A stretch of 14,472 bases of DNA from the NCBI GenBank assembly GCA_018375675.1, contig JAHACW010000058.1, positions 1 to 14,472 on the forward strand, given 5' to 3'. The notes below the pieces were generated by a model. The model was not told the DNA's origin, did no database searches, and saw nothing but the letters and a program-made list of their open reading frames with translations. The position numbers and the translations under genes are program-made. Below, in pieces: positions 1-7,322 of the stretch (position 1 is the stretch's first letter; every line of letters starts with the position of its first letter). The stretch comes from Actinomyces sp. (GTDB lineage Bacteria; Actinomycetota; Actinomycetes; Actinomycetales; Actinomycetaceae).

Positions 1-1320
1 TTCCACGCGCCCGCTTGTATCGAGGGTTTCTTGGGCACCGGTGCCCACGGCCCGCTCACGGGCGCGCTCGCGGAATCCGTGGAGGTCCTCAACAGGCTCT
101 CCGCCATCAAGCCGCGGCCCGTCATCGCGATCGACGTCCCCTCGGGCCTGACCGATGACGACGGTGCGATCGTAGGCCCGATCCTGCGCGCCACCCACAC
201 GCTCGCCGTTGGCACCTACAAGCGTGCGCAGGTCCTGCCTCCCGCTGTCGAATTCACCGGGGACATCAGCCTCGTGACGATGGACTGGGACAGTGCCGGC
301 ACCGGCAGGGGAGAGGACACCAACGGCGCGATTGGCGCGGACGACCTCTACGTCGTCGACGAGGCCTTCTCCGCCCACGAAGTCGTCCCCATCCCCGCTT
401 TCTCCGACGACAAGTACGCCCGCGGCGTCGTTGGCCTCGTCGCCGGATCCGACACCTACCCGGGCGCAGGCCTCCTCGCAACGCGCGGTGCACTGGCCGC
501 GGGCGTGGGCATGGTGCGCCTGAACTCCACGAGACGCGTACAGGACCTCGTGCTCGCCGACCAACCCGGCGTCGTCACCGTCGGCGGGCGCATCCAGTCC
601 GCTCTCATCGGCCCCGGCCTCGACGAGGATCGACGCGAGGACGCGCTCGAGCTCGCGCAATTCTGCGGGCAATCGGGCATGCCCCTCGTCATCGACGCGT
701 GGGCGCTCGACCTCGTCCCCGAGCTGGTGAGCTCCATCAAGCCCGACGTCACCGTCCTCACCCCGCACTACGGCGAGGCCGCGCGCCTCCTGGGGCGCCT
801 CGGCGCTCCGGTGACGCGGGCCGAGGTTGCCGCCGCGCCCCTGCGCTACGCCCGCGCCCTCCATGAGGCCACGGGCTGCCACGTGATCCTCAAGGGCCCT
901 GTCACGATCGTGTACTCCTTCGAATATGTGGACACGGAGGTGCAGGAAGCCTTCCAGCGTGCGCTCAACGCCGCGGAGGCGTGGCCCGACGTGGATGCGC
1001 TGCCGCAGGGCCGCCTCGTGCGCTCCTACAGCCCGACGGTCGGCCAGGTGACGACCTCGTGGGCGGGCGTCGCCGGCAACGGGGATGTGCTCGCCGGATT
1101 CCTCGCCGGCGTCCTCGCCCGACCGGTCGATGAAGGGGACACGATGCCCGGCCCCGACTCCCAGCCCCAGCGCGTCACCTCGGGACGCCTGGCGGCGGCA
1201 GTGAGCGTTCACGGGCGAGCCGCCCAGGTGGCCGCCGCAGCTGCCGGCGGATTCACGCCCATCCAGGCCTCCGACATCGCGGCCGCGATCGGGCAGGTCC
1301 TGTCGCAACCCACGGCGTGA
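1..1320 (+). CDS. nnr: Bifunctional NAD(P)H-hydrate epimerase/dehydratase (5' end missing)
   Basis: The reading frame is open from base 1 and ends at TGA 1318-1320, so 439 residues are visible and the start lies upstream of the window. The product repairs hydrated NADH/NADPH. The N-terminal YjeF_N part epimerises R/S-NAD(P)HX, and the C-terminal part is the ADP/ATP-dependent (S)-NAD(P)HX dehydratase (YjeF C-terminal, ribokinase-like fold). Visible motifs are the end of the epimerase domain (FLGTGAHGPLTG, then VIAIDVPSGL near base 120), followed by the dehydratase signatures KYARGVVGLVAGSDTYPGAG (from base 412), LIGPGLDED, LTPHYGEAARLLG, LKGPVTIV and AGNGDVLAG (from base 1072). About 54 residues separate the KGPVTIV and GNGDVLAG motifs, roughly 25-30 more than usual, so a lineage-specific insertion seems to be present. 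The gene lies just upstream of alr, a common actinobacterial order. Family assignment is firm. Confidence 0.93.
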   Translation, partial: FHAPACIEGFLGTGAHGPLTGALAESVEVLNRLSAIKPRPVIAIDVPSGLTDDDGAIVGPILRATHTLAVGTYKRAQVLPPAVEFTGDISLVTMDWDSAGTGRGEDTNGAIGADDLYVVDEAFSAHEVVPIPAFSDDKYARGVVGLVAGSDTYPGAGLLATRGALAAGVGMVRLNSTRRVQDLVLADQPGVVTVGGRIQSALIGPGLDEDRREDALELAQFCGQSGMPLVIDAWALDLVPELVSSIKPDVTVLTPHYGEAARLLGRLGAPVTRAEVAAAPLRYARALHEATGCHVILKGPVTIVYSFEYVDTEVQEAFQRALNAAEAWPDVDALPQGRLVRSYSPTVGQVTTSWAGVAGNGDVLAGFLAGVLARPVDEGDTMPGPDSQPQRVTSGRLAAAVSVHGRAAQVAAAAAGGFTPIQASDIAAAIGQVLSQPTA

Positions 1321-1327
1321 CGACCTG

Positions 1328-1350
1328 GTCGCCTTGCCCGCGCAGGCGAC
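1328..1350 (+). terminator. Possible terminator hairpin after nnr
   Basis: A 7-bp perfect inverted repeat (GTCGCCT at 1328-1334, AGGCGAC at 1344-1350) with a 9-nt loop begins 8 nt after the nnr stop codon. No T-run follows, so it would be a U-less terminator of the kind often seen in actinobacteria. It sits between nnr and the separate alr promoter, which fits the role but does not prove it. Confidence 0.35.
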
Positions 1351-1377
1351 GAACGTGGGGGCGGGCGGCGCGCGTCG

Positions 1378-1386
1378 TGAGATACT
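1378..1386 (+). promoter_or_regulatory. Extended -10 promoter of alr (leaderless)
   Basis: TGA followed by GATACT (1381-1386) resembles an extended -10 element (TGN plus a 4/6 match to TATAAT). Exactly 6 nt separate it from the GTG start of alr at 1393, and there is no Shine-Dalgarno sequence between them. Transcription would start at or within a base or two of the start codon. No convincing -35 box is visible in the GC-rich DNA upstream. Confidence 0.55.
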
Positions 1387-1392
1387 AGAGGC

Positions 1393-2661
1393 GTGATTTC
1401 CACAGACGAACGAGTCGAAGGACGGGACTACCCGTCATCCGCGGCCGTCGACCTGGCCGCGATCCGTCACAACCTGGGCGTCCTGCGCGCAGCCGCCCCG
1501 GGCGCGCTCCAGCTCGCGACCGTCAAGGCCAACGCCTACGGGCACGGACTCCTCCCGGTGGCCCGCGCTGCCCTGGACGGTGGCGCCGACTGGCTGGGCG
1601 TCGCCCAGCTGGCCGAGGCCTTCACACTGCGCCGCGGCCTCGATGAGGCCGGGGTCCCCCGAGCCGAGGCCCCGATCCTCGCGTGGATCTCTACCTCCTC
1701 CTCCGACTTCGTGGCCGCGATCGAGGCCGACATCGACCTGTCCGTGTCGTGGACGTGGGTGCTCGCCGACATCTGCGCCGCCGCCCGGCAGGTCGGCCGC
1801 CCCGCGCGCGTCCACGTCAAGATCGACACAGGCATGTCCCGCGCGGGCTCGACCCTCGCCGACCTGCCCGCCCTGGCCTCGGCCCTGCGCATGGCTGCCG
1901 ATGACGGCCTCGTCGACGTCGTGGGCGCCTGGAGCCACATGTCCCGCGCCGACGACCCCAGTGAGGCGGGAAACGCCTCGACTGCGAGCCACGTGCGTAT
2001 TTTTGAGGAGGGCCTGGCGATCCTCGCCGACGCGGGCGTCACTCCGCGTATCCGCCACCTGTCCGCCACGTCGGGCATCCTGTGGCATCCCGAGGCCCAC
2101 TACGACATGGTGCGCGCCGGCATCGGCCTGTACGGGCTGAGCCCCGACCCGGCGGTGGCCACGGCCGAGCAGCTCGGCCTCATCCCCGCCCTCGAGCTGC
2201 GCGCGCCCCTCACCTCCGTCAAGGTCATCGAAGAGGGAACCCCTGCCTCGTATGGGGGAACCTGGGTGGCCCCCACGCGCCGTTGGATCGGCCTCGTTCC
2301 CCTCGGCTACGGCGACGGCATCCTGCGCGCCGTCTCCAACCGGGTGCGCGTCGTCGTCCACACCGCCTCCGGCCCCTTCAACGCGCCCATCGTCGGACGC
2401 GTGTGCATGGACCAGTTCATGGTCGATCTCGGGCAGACCGAGGGAAGCCCCGGAACACCGACCGCGCGCAGCGGGCAAGCCCCCGCCGCCCCCGGCGACA
2501 TCGCCACGCTCTTCGGCTCAGGCGCCGGCGGCGAGGCTTTGGCCGACGATTGGGCTCAGGCAGCCGGTACCATCAACTACGAAATCGTCACCCACCTCGG
2601 CGCACACATCCCTCGCATCTACCGGGATGGTGCCGCCGCGACCTTCGGGAGCAACTCATGA
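1393..2661 (+). CDS. alr: Alanine racemase
   Basis: A 422-residue fold-type III PLP enzyme that interconverts L- and D-alanine and supplies D-Ala for peptidoglycan in the cytoplasm. The PLP-binding lysine is K45 in the motif VKANAYGHG. The second catalytic residue, a tyrosine, is Y287 in the stretch ASYGGTW, followed by the family block LVPLGYGDG (301-309) and GRVCMDQFMVD (335-345). The protein is longer than the usual 360-390 residues, partly because of a Pro/Ala/Gly-rich insertion at about residues 348-367 in the C-terminal beta domain, just before GDIATLFG. The GTG start at 1393 is chosen because it lies 6 nt behind a -10 box and puts the conserved VDLAAIRHNL at the normal distance from the N-terminus. 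The 3' end overlaps tsaE by ATGA (2658-2661), so the two are translationally coupled. Identity is near certain. Confidence 0.97.
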   Translation: MISTDERVEGRDYPSSAAVDLAAIRHNLGVLRAAAPGALQLATVKANAYGHGLLPVARAALDGGADWLGVAQLAEAFTLRRGLDEAGVPRAEAPILAWISTSSSDFVAAIEADIDLSVSWTWVLADICAAARQVGRPARVHVKIDTGMSRAGSTLADLPALASALRMAADDGLVDVVGAWSHMSRADDPSEAGNASTASHVRIFEEGLAILADAGVTPRIRHLSATSGILWHPEAHYDMVRAGIGLYGLSPDPAVATAEQLGLIPALELRAPLTSVKVIEEGTPASYGGTWVAPTRRWIGLVPLGYGDGILRAVSNRVRVVVHTASGPFNAPIVGRVCMDQFMVDLGQTEGSPGTPTARSGQAPAAPGDIATLFGSGAGGEALADDWAQAAGTINYEIVTHLGAHIPRIYRDGAAATFGSNS

Positions 2662-3230
2662 CCCAGCCCATCGCCTCCTACGAGGTGTCGACGCGCGACG
2701 CCGACCAGACGCGCGCGTTCGGTGAAGACCTCGGCCGCATCCTCGCGGCCGGAGACCTCCTGATGCTCTCCGGGGGCCTCGGCGCGGGCAAGACCACCCT
2801 CACCCAGGGCATCGGCGTCGGCATGGGTGTGCGCGGGCGTGTCGCCTCCCCGACATTCATCGTCGCGCGCGTACACCCCTCTCTGAGCGGCGGCCCCGAC
2901 CTCATCCACGCGGACGCCTACCGCATCACCGACCTGAACGACCTCGAGACCCTCGACCTCGACTCCTCCCTCGACGAGGCCGTCACCGTCGTCGAATGGG
3001 GCGAAGGCAAGACCGAGGCCATGAGCGACGAACGCCTCTCCATCGAGGTGCGCCGAGCCTCGGGCGGCGAGGCAGCCCACGACGGGGACATCATCGACCT
3101 GGAGAACATGGACGATGGCACGCGCGTCATTGTCCTGCACGCCCACGGGCACCGCTGGGACGGCGTTCTCGACGGTGTCGTCGCCGCCCACGGCGGAACC
3201 CGCATCGACGAGGCTGACGCCGACGAGTAG
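2658..3230 (+). CDS. tsaE: tRNA t6A biosynthesis ATPase TsaE
   Basis: A 190-residue P-loop ATPase that supports the TsaB-TsaD complex in making threonylcarbamoyl-adenosine at position 37 of ANN-decoding tRNAs. The Walker A motif GGLGAGKT is at residues 39-46. It is followed by SPTFIVARVH (switch-I-like block), HADAYRI and VVEWGEG, all in the order typical of TsaE. The ATG at 2658 is chosen over upstream in-frame starts inside alr because a GGGAG Shine-Dalgarno (2647-2651) lies 6 nt before it and the preceding in-frame translation is Arg/Pro-rich alr shadow. It overlaps the alr stop by 4 nt. The acidic C-terminal extension beyond VVEWGEG is longer than in the roughly 150-residue proteobacterial proteins. 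The stop codon TAG is also part of the -10 box of tsaB. Confidence 0.95.
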   Translation: MTQPIASYEVSTRDADQTRAFGEDLGRILAAGDLLMLSGGLGAGKTTLTQGIGVGMGVRGRVASPTFIVARVHPSLSGGPDLIHADAYRITDLNDLETLDLDSSLDEAVTVVEWGEGKTEAMSDERLSIEVRRASGGEAAHDGDIIDLENMDDGTRVIVLHAHGHRWDGVLDGVVAAHGGTRIDEADADE

Positions 3231-3233
3231 GAT
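3228..3233 (+). promoter_or_regulatory. -10 box of tsaB overlapping the tsaE stop codon
   Basis: TAGGAT fits the actinobacterial TANNNT -10 consensus and lies exactly 6 nt before the GTG start of tsaB at 3240. Its first three bases are the tsaE stop codon. There is no Shine-Dalgarno sequence before the GTG, so an internal promoter giving a leaderless tsaB-rimI transcript is a reasonable reading. Confidence 0.5.
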
Positions 3234-3239
3234 CACACC

Positions 3240-3935
3240 GTGCGAGAGATAGCCCTAGACACCCAAGCAGCCACCACCGTCGCCATCATCGACGACGGCC
3301 GCGTTCTCGGCCGCGCCCAGAACGATTCTGGACGTCACCACGCCGAATCCATCACCCCGCTCGTGCGCGAGGCGCTCGTAGCAGCAGGCCTGCCCGCGCA
3401 GCTCGCGCACGCCGGCATTGATCGAGTCCTCGTGGGCACCGGCCCCGCCCCCTTCACCGGGCTGCGCGCCGGCCTCGTCTCCGCCCGCGTCCTCGCCTCG
3501 GTCGCCGGCGTGCCCGCCTACGGCGTGTCAGCCCTCGACGTCATCGCCCGGCAGGGCCTCGACCTCCTGCCTCCCGACACTCGCGTCTACGCGATCGCCG
3601 ACGCGCGCCGCCGCGAACTCTACTGGGGCTCGTACGTGGCCGCCGGGCCCGACGACGTCACCCTCGAGGGGCGCCTCGAAGTCGGCGACGTCAGCACGCT
3701 CCTGGGCGCCATGCGGACCGCCCCCGGCCTCGTCGTCGCGGGAGCGCCGATCCCCGCGCACAGCGTCGACGCGCTCGCGCACGTCGACCTCGGACCCCAG
3801 GTGAGCCTCGATCCCGCCGTCATGAGCCGCATCGTCGCCACGCGCCTGTCGCGCGGCGAAGATGATCGCCTGCGCACCGACCCCCTGTACCTGCGTCGCC
3901 CCGACATTCAGGGCCAGCCCACCGCGCGCCTGTGA
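3240..3935 (+). CDS. tsaB: tRNA t6A biosynthesis protein TsaB
   Basis: A 231-residue ASKHA-fold protein (YeaZ family). It is the non-catalytic partner that dimerises with TsaD and recruits TsaE for t6A37 formation. The N-terminal block EIALDTQAATTVAI (residues 3-16) matches the family's opening strand-loop, though the usual DTS is DTQ here. The diagnostic motif GTGPAPFTGLRAGL is at residues 66-79, followed by VPAYGVSALDVIA, where the family usually has VSSL. TsaB lacks the metal-binding HxxxH of TsaD, and that motif is absent here. The GTG start lies 9 nt after the tsaE stop. The 3' end overlaps rimI by GTGA. Length and motif order are normal for the actinobacterial family. Confidence 0.93.
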   Translation: MREIALDTQAATTVAIIDDGRVLGRAQNDSGRHHAESITPLVREALVAAGLPAQLAHAGIDRVLVGTGPAPFTGLRAGLVSARVLASVAGVPAYGVSALDVIARQGLDLLPPDTRVYAIADARRRELYWGSYVAAGPDDVTLEGRLEVGDVSTLLGAMRTAPGLVVAGAPIPAHSVDALAHVDLGPQVSLDPAVMSRIVATRLSRGEDDRLRTDPLYLRRPDIQGQPTARL

Positions 3936-4381
3936 ACGCCACGCTGCGCGTTGCGGAGCCGGGCGACCTCGAACTCTTCGCCGCCCTCGAGGCCGAGGTG
4001 TTCCCCGAGGACCCCTGGACCCCCTACATGATCGCCGAGGAACTCTCCTCCCCGGCCTCGCGCTATTGGATCGCCACGGATGAGTCCGGTGACGTCGTCG
4101 GATACGGCGGCGCGAAGGTCGGTGGAGACCAAGCCGACATCATGACTATCGGCGTGCGCGCCCATGCGCGGGGGCGAGGCATCGGCGCAGCGATCCTGGA
4201 CGCCCTCCTGGACTGGTCGCGCGAGGCCGGAGCGCGCGAGATCTTCCTCGACGTGCGCCCCTCCAACAAGGGAGCCATCGGCCTGTACGAGTCCCGGGGC
4301 TTCGTTGAAATCGGGCGCCGCCCGCGCTACTTTCGCAACCCCGTCGAAGAGGCCGTCGAGATGAGAGCACCCCTCGTCTGA
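3932..4381 (+). CDS. rimI: Ribosomal-protein-alanine N-acetyltransferase RimI (GNAT)
   Basis: A 149-residue GNAT acetyltransferase that transfers acetyl from acetyl-CoA to a protein N-terminus, ribosomal protein S18 in enterobacteria. The acetyl-CoA pyrophosphate-binding loop is VRAHARGRGIGA (residues 75-86), and the C-terminal block VRPSNKGAIGLYESRGF (108-124) is the RimI signature. Y119 matches the catalytic tyrosine (Tyr115 of Salmonella RimI). The residue aligned with that enzyme's catalytic Glu103 is Asp107 here (LDVRPSN rather than LEVRxSN), a conservative change. The GTG start at 3932 overlaps the tsaB stop by 4 nt and has no strong Shine-Dalgarno, so it is probably translated by coupling. 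Its place next to tsaB supports RimI over other GNAT enzymes, although actinobacterial RimI proteins may acetylate other targets. Confidence 0.9.
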   Translation: MNATLRVAEPGDLELFAALEAEVFPEDPWTPYMIAEELSSPASRYWIATDESGDVVGYGGAKVGGDQADIMTIGVRAHARGRGIGAAILDALLDWSREAGAREIFLDVRPSNKGAIGLYESRGFVEIGRRPRYFRNPVEEAVEMRAPLV

Positions 4382-4409
4382 CGCAATGCGACGACCGCCA
4401 CTAAATAGG

Positions 4410-4415
4410 TATAGT
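4410..4415 (+). promoter_or_regulatory. Candidate upstream -10 box of sdhCAB
   Basis: TATAGT matches the TATAAT consensus at 5 of 6 positions and stands in the AT-rich patch after rimI. A transcript from here would have a leader of roughly 190 nt before sdhC. I see no good -35 hexamer 16-18 nt upstream. Confidence 0.4.
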
Positions 4416-4442
4416 CGGTGTATCAAAATTCGTGTCTTTTGC

Positions 4443-4458
4443 ACCCCTGTTGCGGGGT
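4443..4458. repeat. Inverted repeat ACCCC-N6-GGGGT
   Basis: Five-base perfect arms (4443-4447 and 4454-4458) are separated by 6 nt between the two candidate sdh promoters. No T-run follows, so it is a poor terminator. Paired short C and G runs of this form resemble the tandem sites described for the LuxR-type regulator RamA, which activates sdhCAB in Corynebacterium glutamicum. That link is only a suggestion. Confidence 0.3.
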
Positions 4459-4600
4459 CGATGGTCCTACGTGTTTTCCTTGCGGCGCCGGCGTAAGCTG
4501 CCTGACATAACCGCGGAAAATGGCCGAAAATGACACCGTGTCGAGATCCTTCGCGGCCGGCCTCGTGCCATGGTCCTACGAAGCGGGCGAAAAGCGTCGA

Positions 4601-4606
4601 TATGCT
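4601..4606 (+). promoter_or_regulatory. Proximal -10 box of sdhC (leaderless)
   Basis: TATGCT fits the TANNNT consensus and lies exactly 6 nt before ATG 4613. There is no Shine-Dalgarno sequence between them, which is the expected geometry of a leaderless transcript. This site is also the main argument for starting SdhC at 4613 rather than at the upstream in-frame ATG at 4520. Confidence 0.6.
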
Positions 4607-4612
4607 CATTCC

Positions 4613-5326
4613 ATGGCCACTCAAAATGTCGCAACGAAGAAGCGCCGCGCGTGGACCACCAGCGTCTTTATTAAGCAGCTGATGGCCGTCTCGGGCTTCG
4701 TTTTCGTTTTCTTCTTGCTGTTCCACTCCTACGGCAACCTCAAGATGTTCCTGGGCGCGGAGGTCTACAACGACTACGCGCACTGGCTGCATGAAGAGGC
4801 TTTCGTGCCGATCTTCCCGCACGGCGGATTCATCTGGGTATTCCGCGGCGCCATGGTGCTGATGCTCGTGATCCACCTGTGGGCCGCCGCCTACACCTGG
4901 AAGCGTTCGCGTCGCGCTCGCTCCACCCGCTACGTCGTTAAGAAGTCCGTCTCGGACTCCTACGCGGCTCGCACCATGCGTATGAGCGGTGTCCTCATCC
5001 TGCTGATCCTGATCTTCCACATCGCTCACTTCACGACCGTGAGCCTGCCCGCGAAGCTCGCGAACTTCGGCGCTGACGTCACCACGCCCTACGCCCGCAT
5101 GGTCGCCTCCTTCCAGTCGCCGGTCCTCGTGATCCTGTACGCCGTGTTCGTCGGCTGCGCCTGCATCCACGTCTCCCACGGCTTCTGGTCCATGTTCCAG
5201 TCGCTCGGTTGGGTGCGTAACGCGACCCGCAAGCCGCTGGTTCTCCTCTCGGGCCTGGTCGGTCTGGTCATCTTCGTGATGTTCATGGCCCCGCCCGTCG
5301 CCATCGTCACCGGCTTGATCCACTGA
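4613..5326 (+). CDS. sdhC: Succinate dehydrogenase cytochrome b subunit
   Basis: A 237-residue integral membrane subunit that anchors SdhAB and carries electrons through haem b to the quinone (probably menaquinone) pool. Five hydrophobic segments are seen at about residues 20-47, 74-96, 122-143, 168-188 and 208-232, matching the single-anchor, di-haem type (TIGR02046) found in Bacillus and Actinobacteria. No separate sdhD is present or needed. Candidate haem-ligand histidines lie in or near the helices: H38 ([10 protein letters not shown]), H88 ([11 protein letters not shown]), H136/H139 (FHIAHFTT) and H186/H189 (HVSHGFW). An in-frame ATG at 4520 would add 31 polar residues (MAENDTVSRSF...) but has no ribosome site, so 4613 is preferred. 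sdhA follows after 16 nt. CGT arginine and GGT glycine codons are more frequent than in alr or tsaB, which suggests high expression. Confidence 0.95.
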   Translation: MATQNVATKKRRAWTTSVFIKQLMAVSGFVFVFFLLFHSYGNLKMFLGAEVYNDYAHWLHEEAFVPIFPHGGFIWVFRGAMVLMLVIHLWAAAYTWKRSRRARSTRYVVKKSVSDSYAARTMRMSGVLILLILIFHIAHFTTVSLPAKLANFGADVTTPYARMVASFQSPVLVILYAVFVGCACIHVSHGFWSMFQSLGWVRNATRKPLVLLSGLVGLVIFVMFMAPPVAIVTGLIH

Positions 5327-5342
5327 GGAAGGGCACGCAATC

Positions 5343-7322
5343 ATGACCGATACACTCATCCACGGCCTCTACCGTGAAGGCGAGAAGATCGCCGACACGA
5401 AGGCTCCCCACGACGTCCCGATCGCGCAGCGCTGGGAGCAGCGTAAGTTCAGTGCCGCGCTGGTCAACCCCGCCAACCGCCGTAAGCTGCGCGTCATCAT
5501 CGTCGGCTCCGGCCTCGCGGGCGGCGCTGCCGCCGCCTCGCTCGGCGAAATGGGCTACAACGTCGACTGCTTCTTCTACCAGGACTCCGCCCGCCGCGCG
5601 CACTCCATCGCCGCGCAGGGTGGTATCAACGCCGCGAAGAACTACCGCAACGACAACGACTCCGTCTACCGTCTCTTCTACGACACGGTCAAGGGCGGCG
5701 ACTACCGCGCTCGTGAGGACAACGTCTACCGCCTCGCCGAGGTCAGCGCCAACATCATCGACCAGTGCGTCGCGCAGGGCGTCCCCTTCGCCCGCGAGTA
5801 CGGCGGCCTCCTCGACAACCGCTCCTTCGGTGGCGTGCAGGTGTCCCGTACGTTCTACGCGCGTGGCCAGACGGGTCAGCAGCTGCTGATCGGCGCATAC
5901 CAGGCGCTCGAGCGCCAGGTCGCGGCCGGCACCGTCAAGGAATACGCCCGCCACGAGATGGTCGAGCTCATCGTCGACGAGGGCAAGGCGCGCGGTATCA
6001 TCGCCCGCGACATGTCCACCGGCAAGCTCGAGACCTTCATCGCCGACGCGGTCGTCCTGGCCACCGGCGGCTACGGCAACGTGTTCTTCCTGTCCACCAA
6101 CGCGATGGGCTGCAACGCGACCGCCATCTGGCGTGCCTACCGCAAGGGTGCCTACTTCGGCAACCCCTGCTTCACGCAGATCCACCCCACGTGCATCCCC
6201 CAGCACGGCGACCAGCAGTCGAAGCTGACCCTCATGTCGGAGTCGCTGCGTAACGACGGCCGCATCTGGGTTCCCAAGCGCGCCGAGGACTGCGAGAAGG
6301 ACCCGCGTCAGATCCCCGAAGAGGATCGCGACTACTACCTGGAGCGCATCTACCCCTCGTTCGGTAACCTCGTGCCCCGCGACATCGCGTCGCGTCAGGC
6401 TAAGAACATGTGCGACGAGGGCCGTGGCGTCGGCCCGAAGATCGACGGTGTCGCCCGCGGCGTCTACCTCGACTTCTCCGAAGCCATCAACCGCATGGGC
6501 CTGGCTGCCGTGTCTGCCAAGTACGGCAACCTCTTCGACATGTACGAGCGCATCACGGGCGACAACCCCTACGAGGTGCCGATGCGCATCTACCCGGCCG
6601 TCCACTACACCATGGGTGGCCTGTGGGTTGACTACGACCTCGAGTCGAACCTGCCCGGTCTGTACGTGGCCGGTGAGGCGAACTTCTCCGACCACGGCGC
6701 GAACCGCCTGGGTGCCTCCGCGCTCATGCAGGGCCTGTCGGACGGCTACTTCGTCCTGCCCAACACGATCAACGACTACCTGGCGCACTGCTTCCACCTG
6801 CCCAAGCTGGACGAGAACTCGCCTTCGGTGAAGGAAGCTCTCGAGTCGGCTCAGGGCCGTATCGACACCCTCATGTCGATCAACGGCACCCGCTCCGTGG
6901 ACTCGTTCCACAAGGAGCTCGGCAAGATCATGTGGGAGTACTGCGGCATGGAGCGTACCGAGGAAGGCCTCAAGAAGGCCATCGGTATGATCCGCGAGCT
7001 GCGCGCCGACTACTGGAAGAACGTTCGCGTTCCCGGCAAGTCGATCGGTGAACTCAACCAGTCCCTCGAGAAGGCCGGCCGCGTCGCCGACTTCATGGAG
7101 CTGGGCGAGCTCATGTGCATCGACGCGCTGCACCGCGAAGAGTCGTGTGGCGGCCACTTCCGCGCGGAGTCCCAGACTCCCGAGGGTGAGGCCCTGCGTC
7201 ACGACGACAAGTTCCTGTACGTGGCGGCTTGGGAATACGCTGGCGAAGGCGAGCCCCCGATCCTCCACAAGGAAGACCTGATTTACAACGACATCGAGCT
7301 GAAGCAGCGGAGCTACAAGTGA
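5343..7322 (+). CDS. sdhA: Succinate dehydrogenase flavoprotein subunit
   Basis: A 659-residue FAD-binding catalytic subunit that oxidises succinate to fumarate on the cytoplasmic face of the membrane. The dinucleotide-binding motif VGSGLAGG starts at residue 54. The covalent FAD attachment site is H87 in [15 protein letters not shown]. Active-site blocks are IHPT (H281), VHYTMGG (H421) and [14 protein letters not shown] (R455). The C-terminal domain holds the family's [17 protein letters not shown] helices. A strong Shine-Dalgarno AGGAAGG (5327-5333) stands 9 nt before ATG 5343. The stop overlaps the sdhB start. Length and motifs fit the B. subtilis/actinobacterial SdhA class, closer to epsilonproteobacterial FrdA than to E. 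coli SdhA. Fumarate reduction under anaerobic conditions is therefore also conceivable and cannot be excluded from sequence. Confidence 0.98.
   Translation: MTDTLIHGLYREGEKIADTKAPHDVPIAQRWEQRKFSAALVNPANRRKLRVIIVGSGLAGGAAAASLGEMGYNVDCFFYQDSARRAHSIAAQGGINAAKNYRNDNDSVYRLFYDTVKGGDYRAREDNVYRLAEVSANIIDQCVAQGVPFAREYGGLLDNRSFGGVQVSRTFYARGQTGQQLLIGAYQALERQVAAGTVKEYARHEMVELIVDEGKARGIIARDMSTGKLETFIADAVVLATGGYGNVFFLSTNAMGCNATAIWRAYRKGAYFGNPCFTQIHPTCIPQHGDQQSKLTLMSESLRNDGRIWVPKRAEDCEKDPRQIPEEDRDYYLERIYPSFGNLVPRDIASRQAKNMCDEGRGVGPKIDGVARGVYLDFSEAINRMGLAAVSAKYGNLFDMYERITGDNPYEVPMRIYPAVHYTMGGLWVDYDLESNLPGLYVAGEANFSDHGANRLGASALMQGLSDGYFVLPNTINDYLAHCFHLPKLDENSPSVKEALESAQGRIDTLMSINGTRSVDSFHKELGKIMWEYCGMERTEEGLKKAIGMIRELRADYWKNVRVPGKSIGELNQSLEKAGRVADFMELGELMCIDALHREESCGGHFRAESQTPEGEALRHDDKFLYVAAWEYAGEGEPPILHKEDLIYNDIELKQRSYK

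Larger units (their letters stand above)
4382..4612 (+). promoter_or_regulatory. sdhCAB upstream regulatory region
   Basis: This is the longest non-coding stretch in the window (231 nt) and carries the only clearly AT-rich patch (about 4401-4440). It holds a candidate upstream -10 box (4410-4415), an inverted repeat ACCCC-N6-GGGGT (4443-4458), and a 7-nt direct repeat GAAAATG at 4516-4522 and 4526-4532 with 10-nt spacing, about one helical turn. It also holds an 11-nt direct repeat ATGGTCCTACG at 4461-4471 and 4570-4580, and the sdhC-proximal -10 box (4601-4606). The density of sites suggests regulated transcription of sdhCAB, but no regulator can be named from the sequence alone. Confidence 0.5.

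Noticed and set aside
2082..2657. Upstream extension of the tsaE frame
   Set aside because: It is an Arg/Pro-rich shadow of alr. The ATG at 2658 has a Shine-Dalgarno and starts the conserved domain.
4520..4612. N-terminal extension of SdhC from ATG 4520
   Set aside because: It has no ribosome site, an atypical polar sequence, and a -10 box inside it 6 nt before the better start at 4613.
3908..5359. 483-codon minus-strand frame across rimI and sdhC
   Set aside because: The translation is rich in Asp, Glu, His and Gly with no domain, and it runs through two certain plus-strand genes and their intergenic region.
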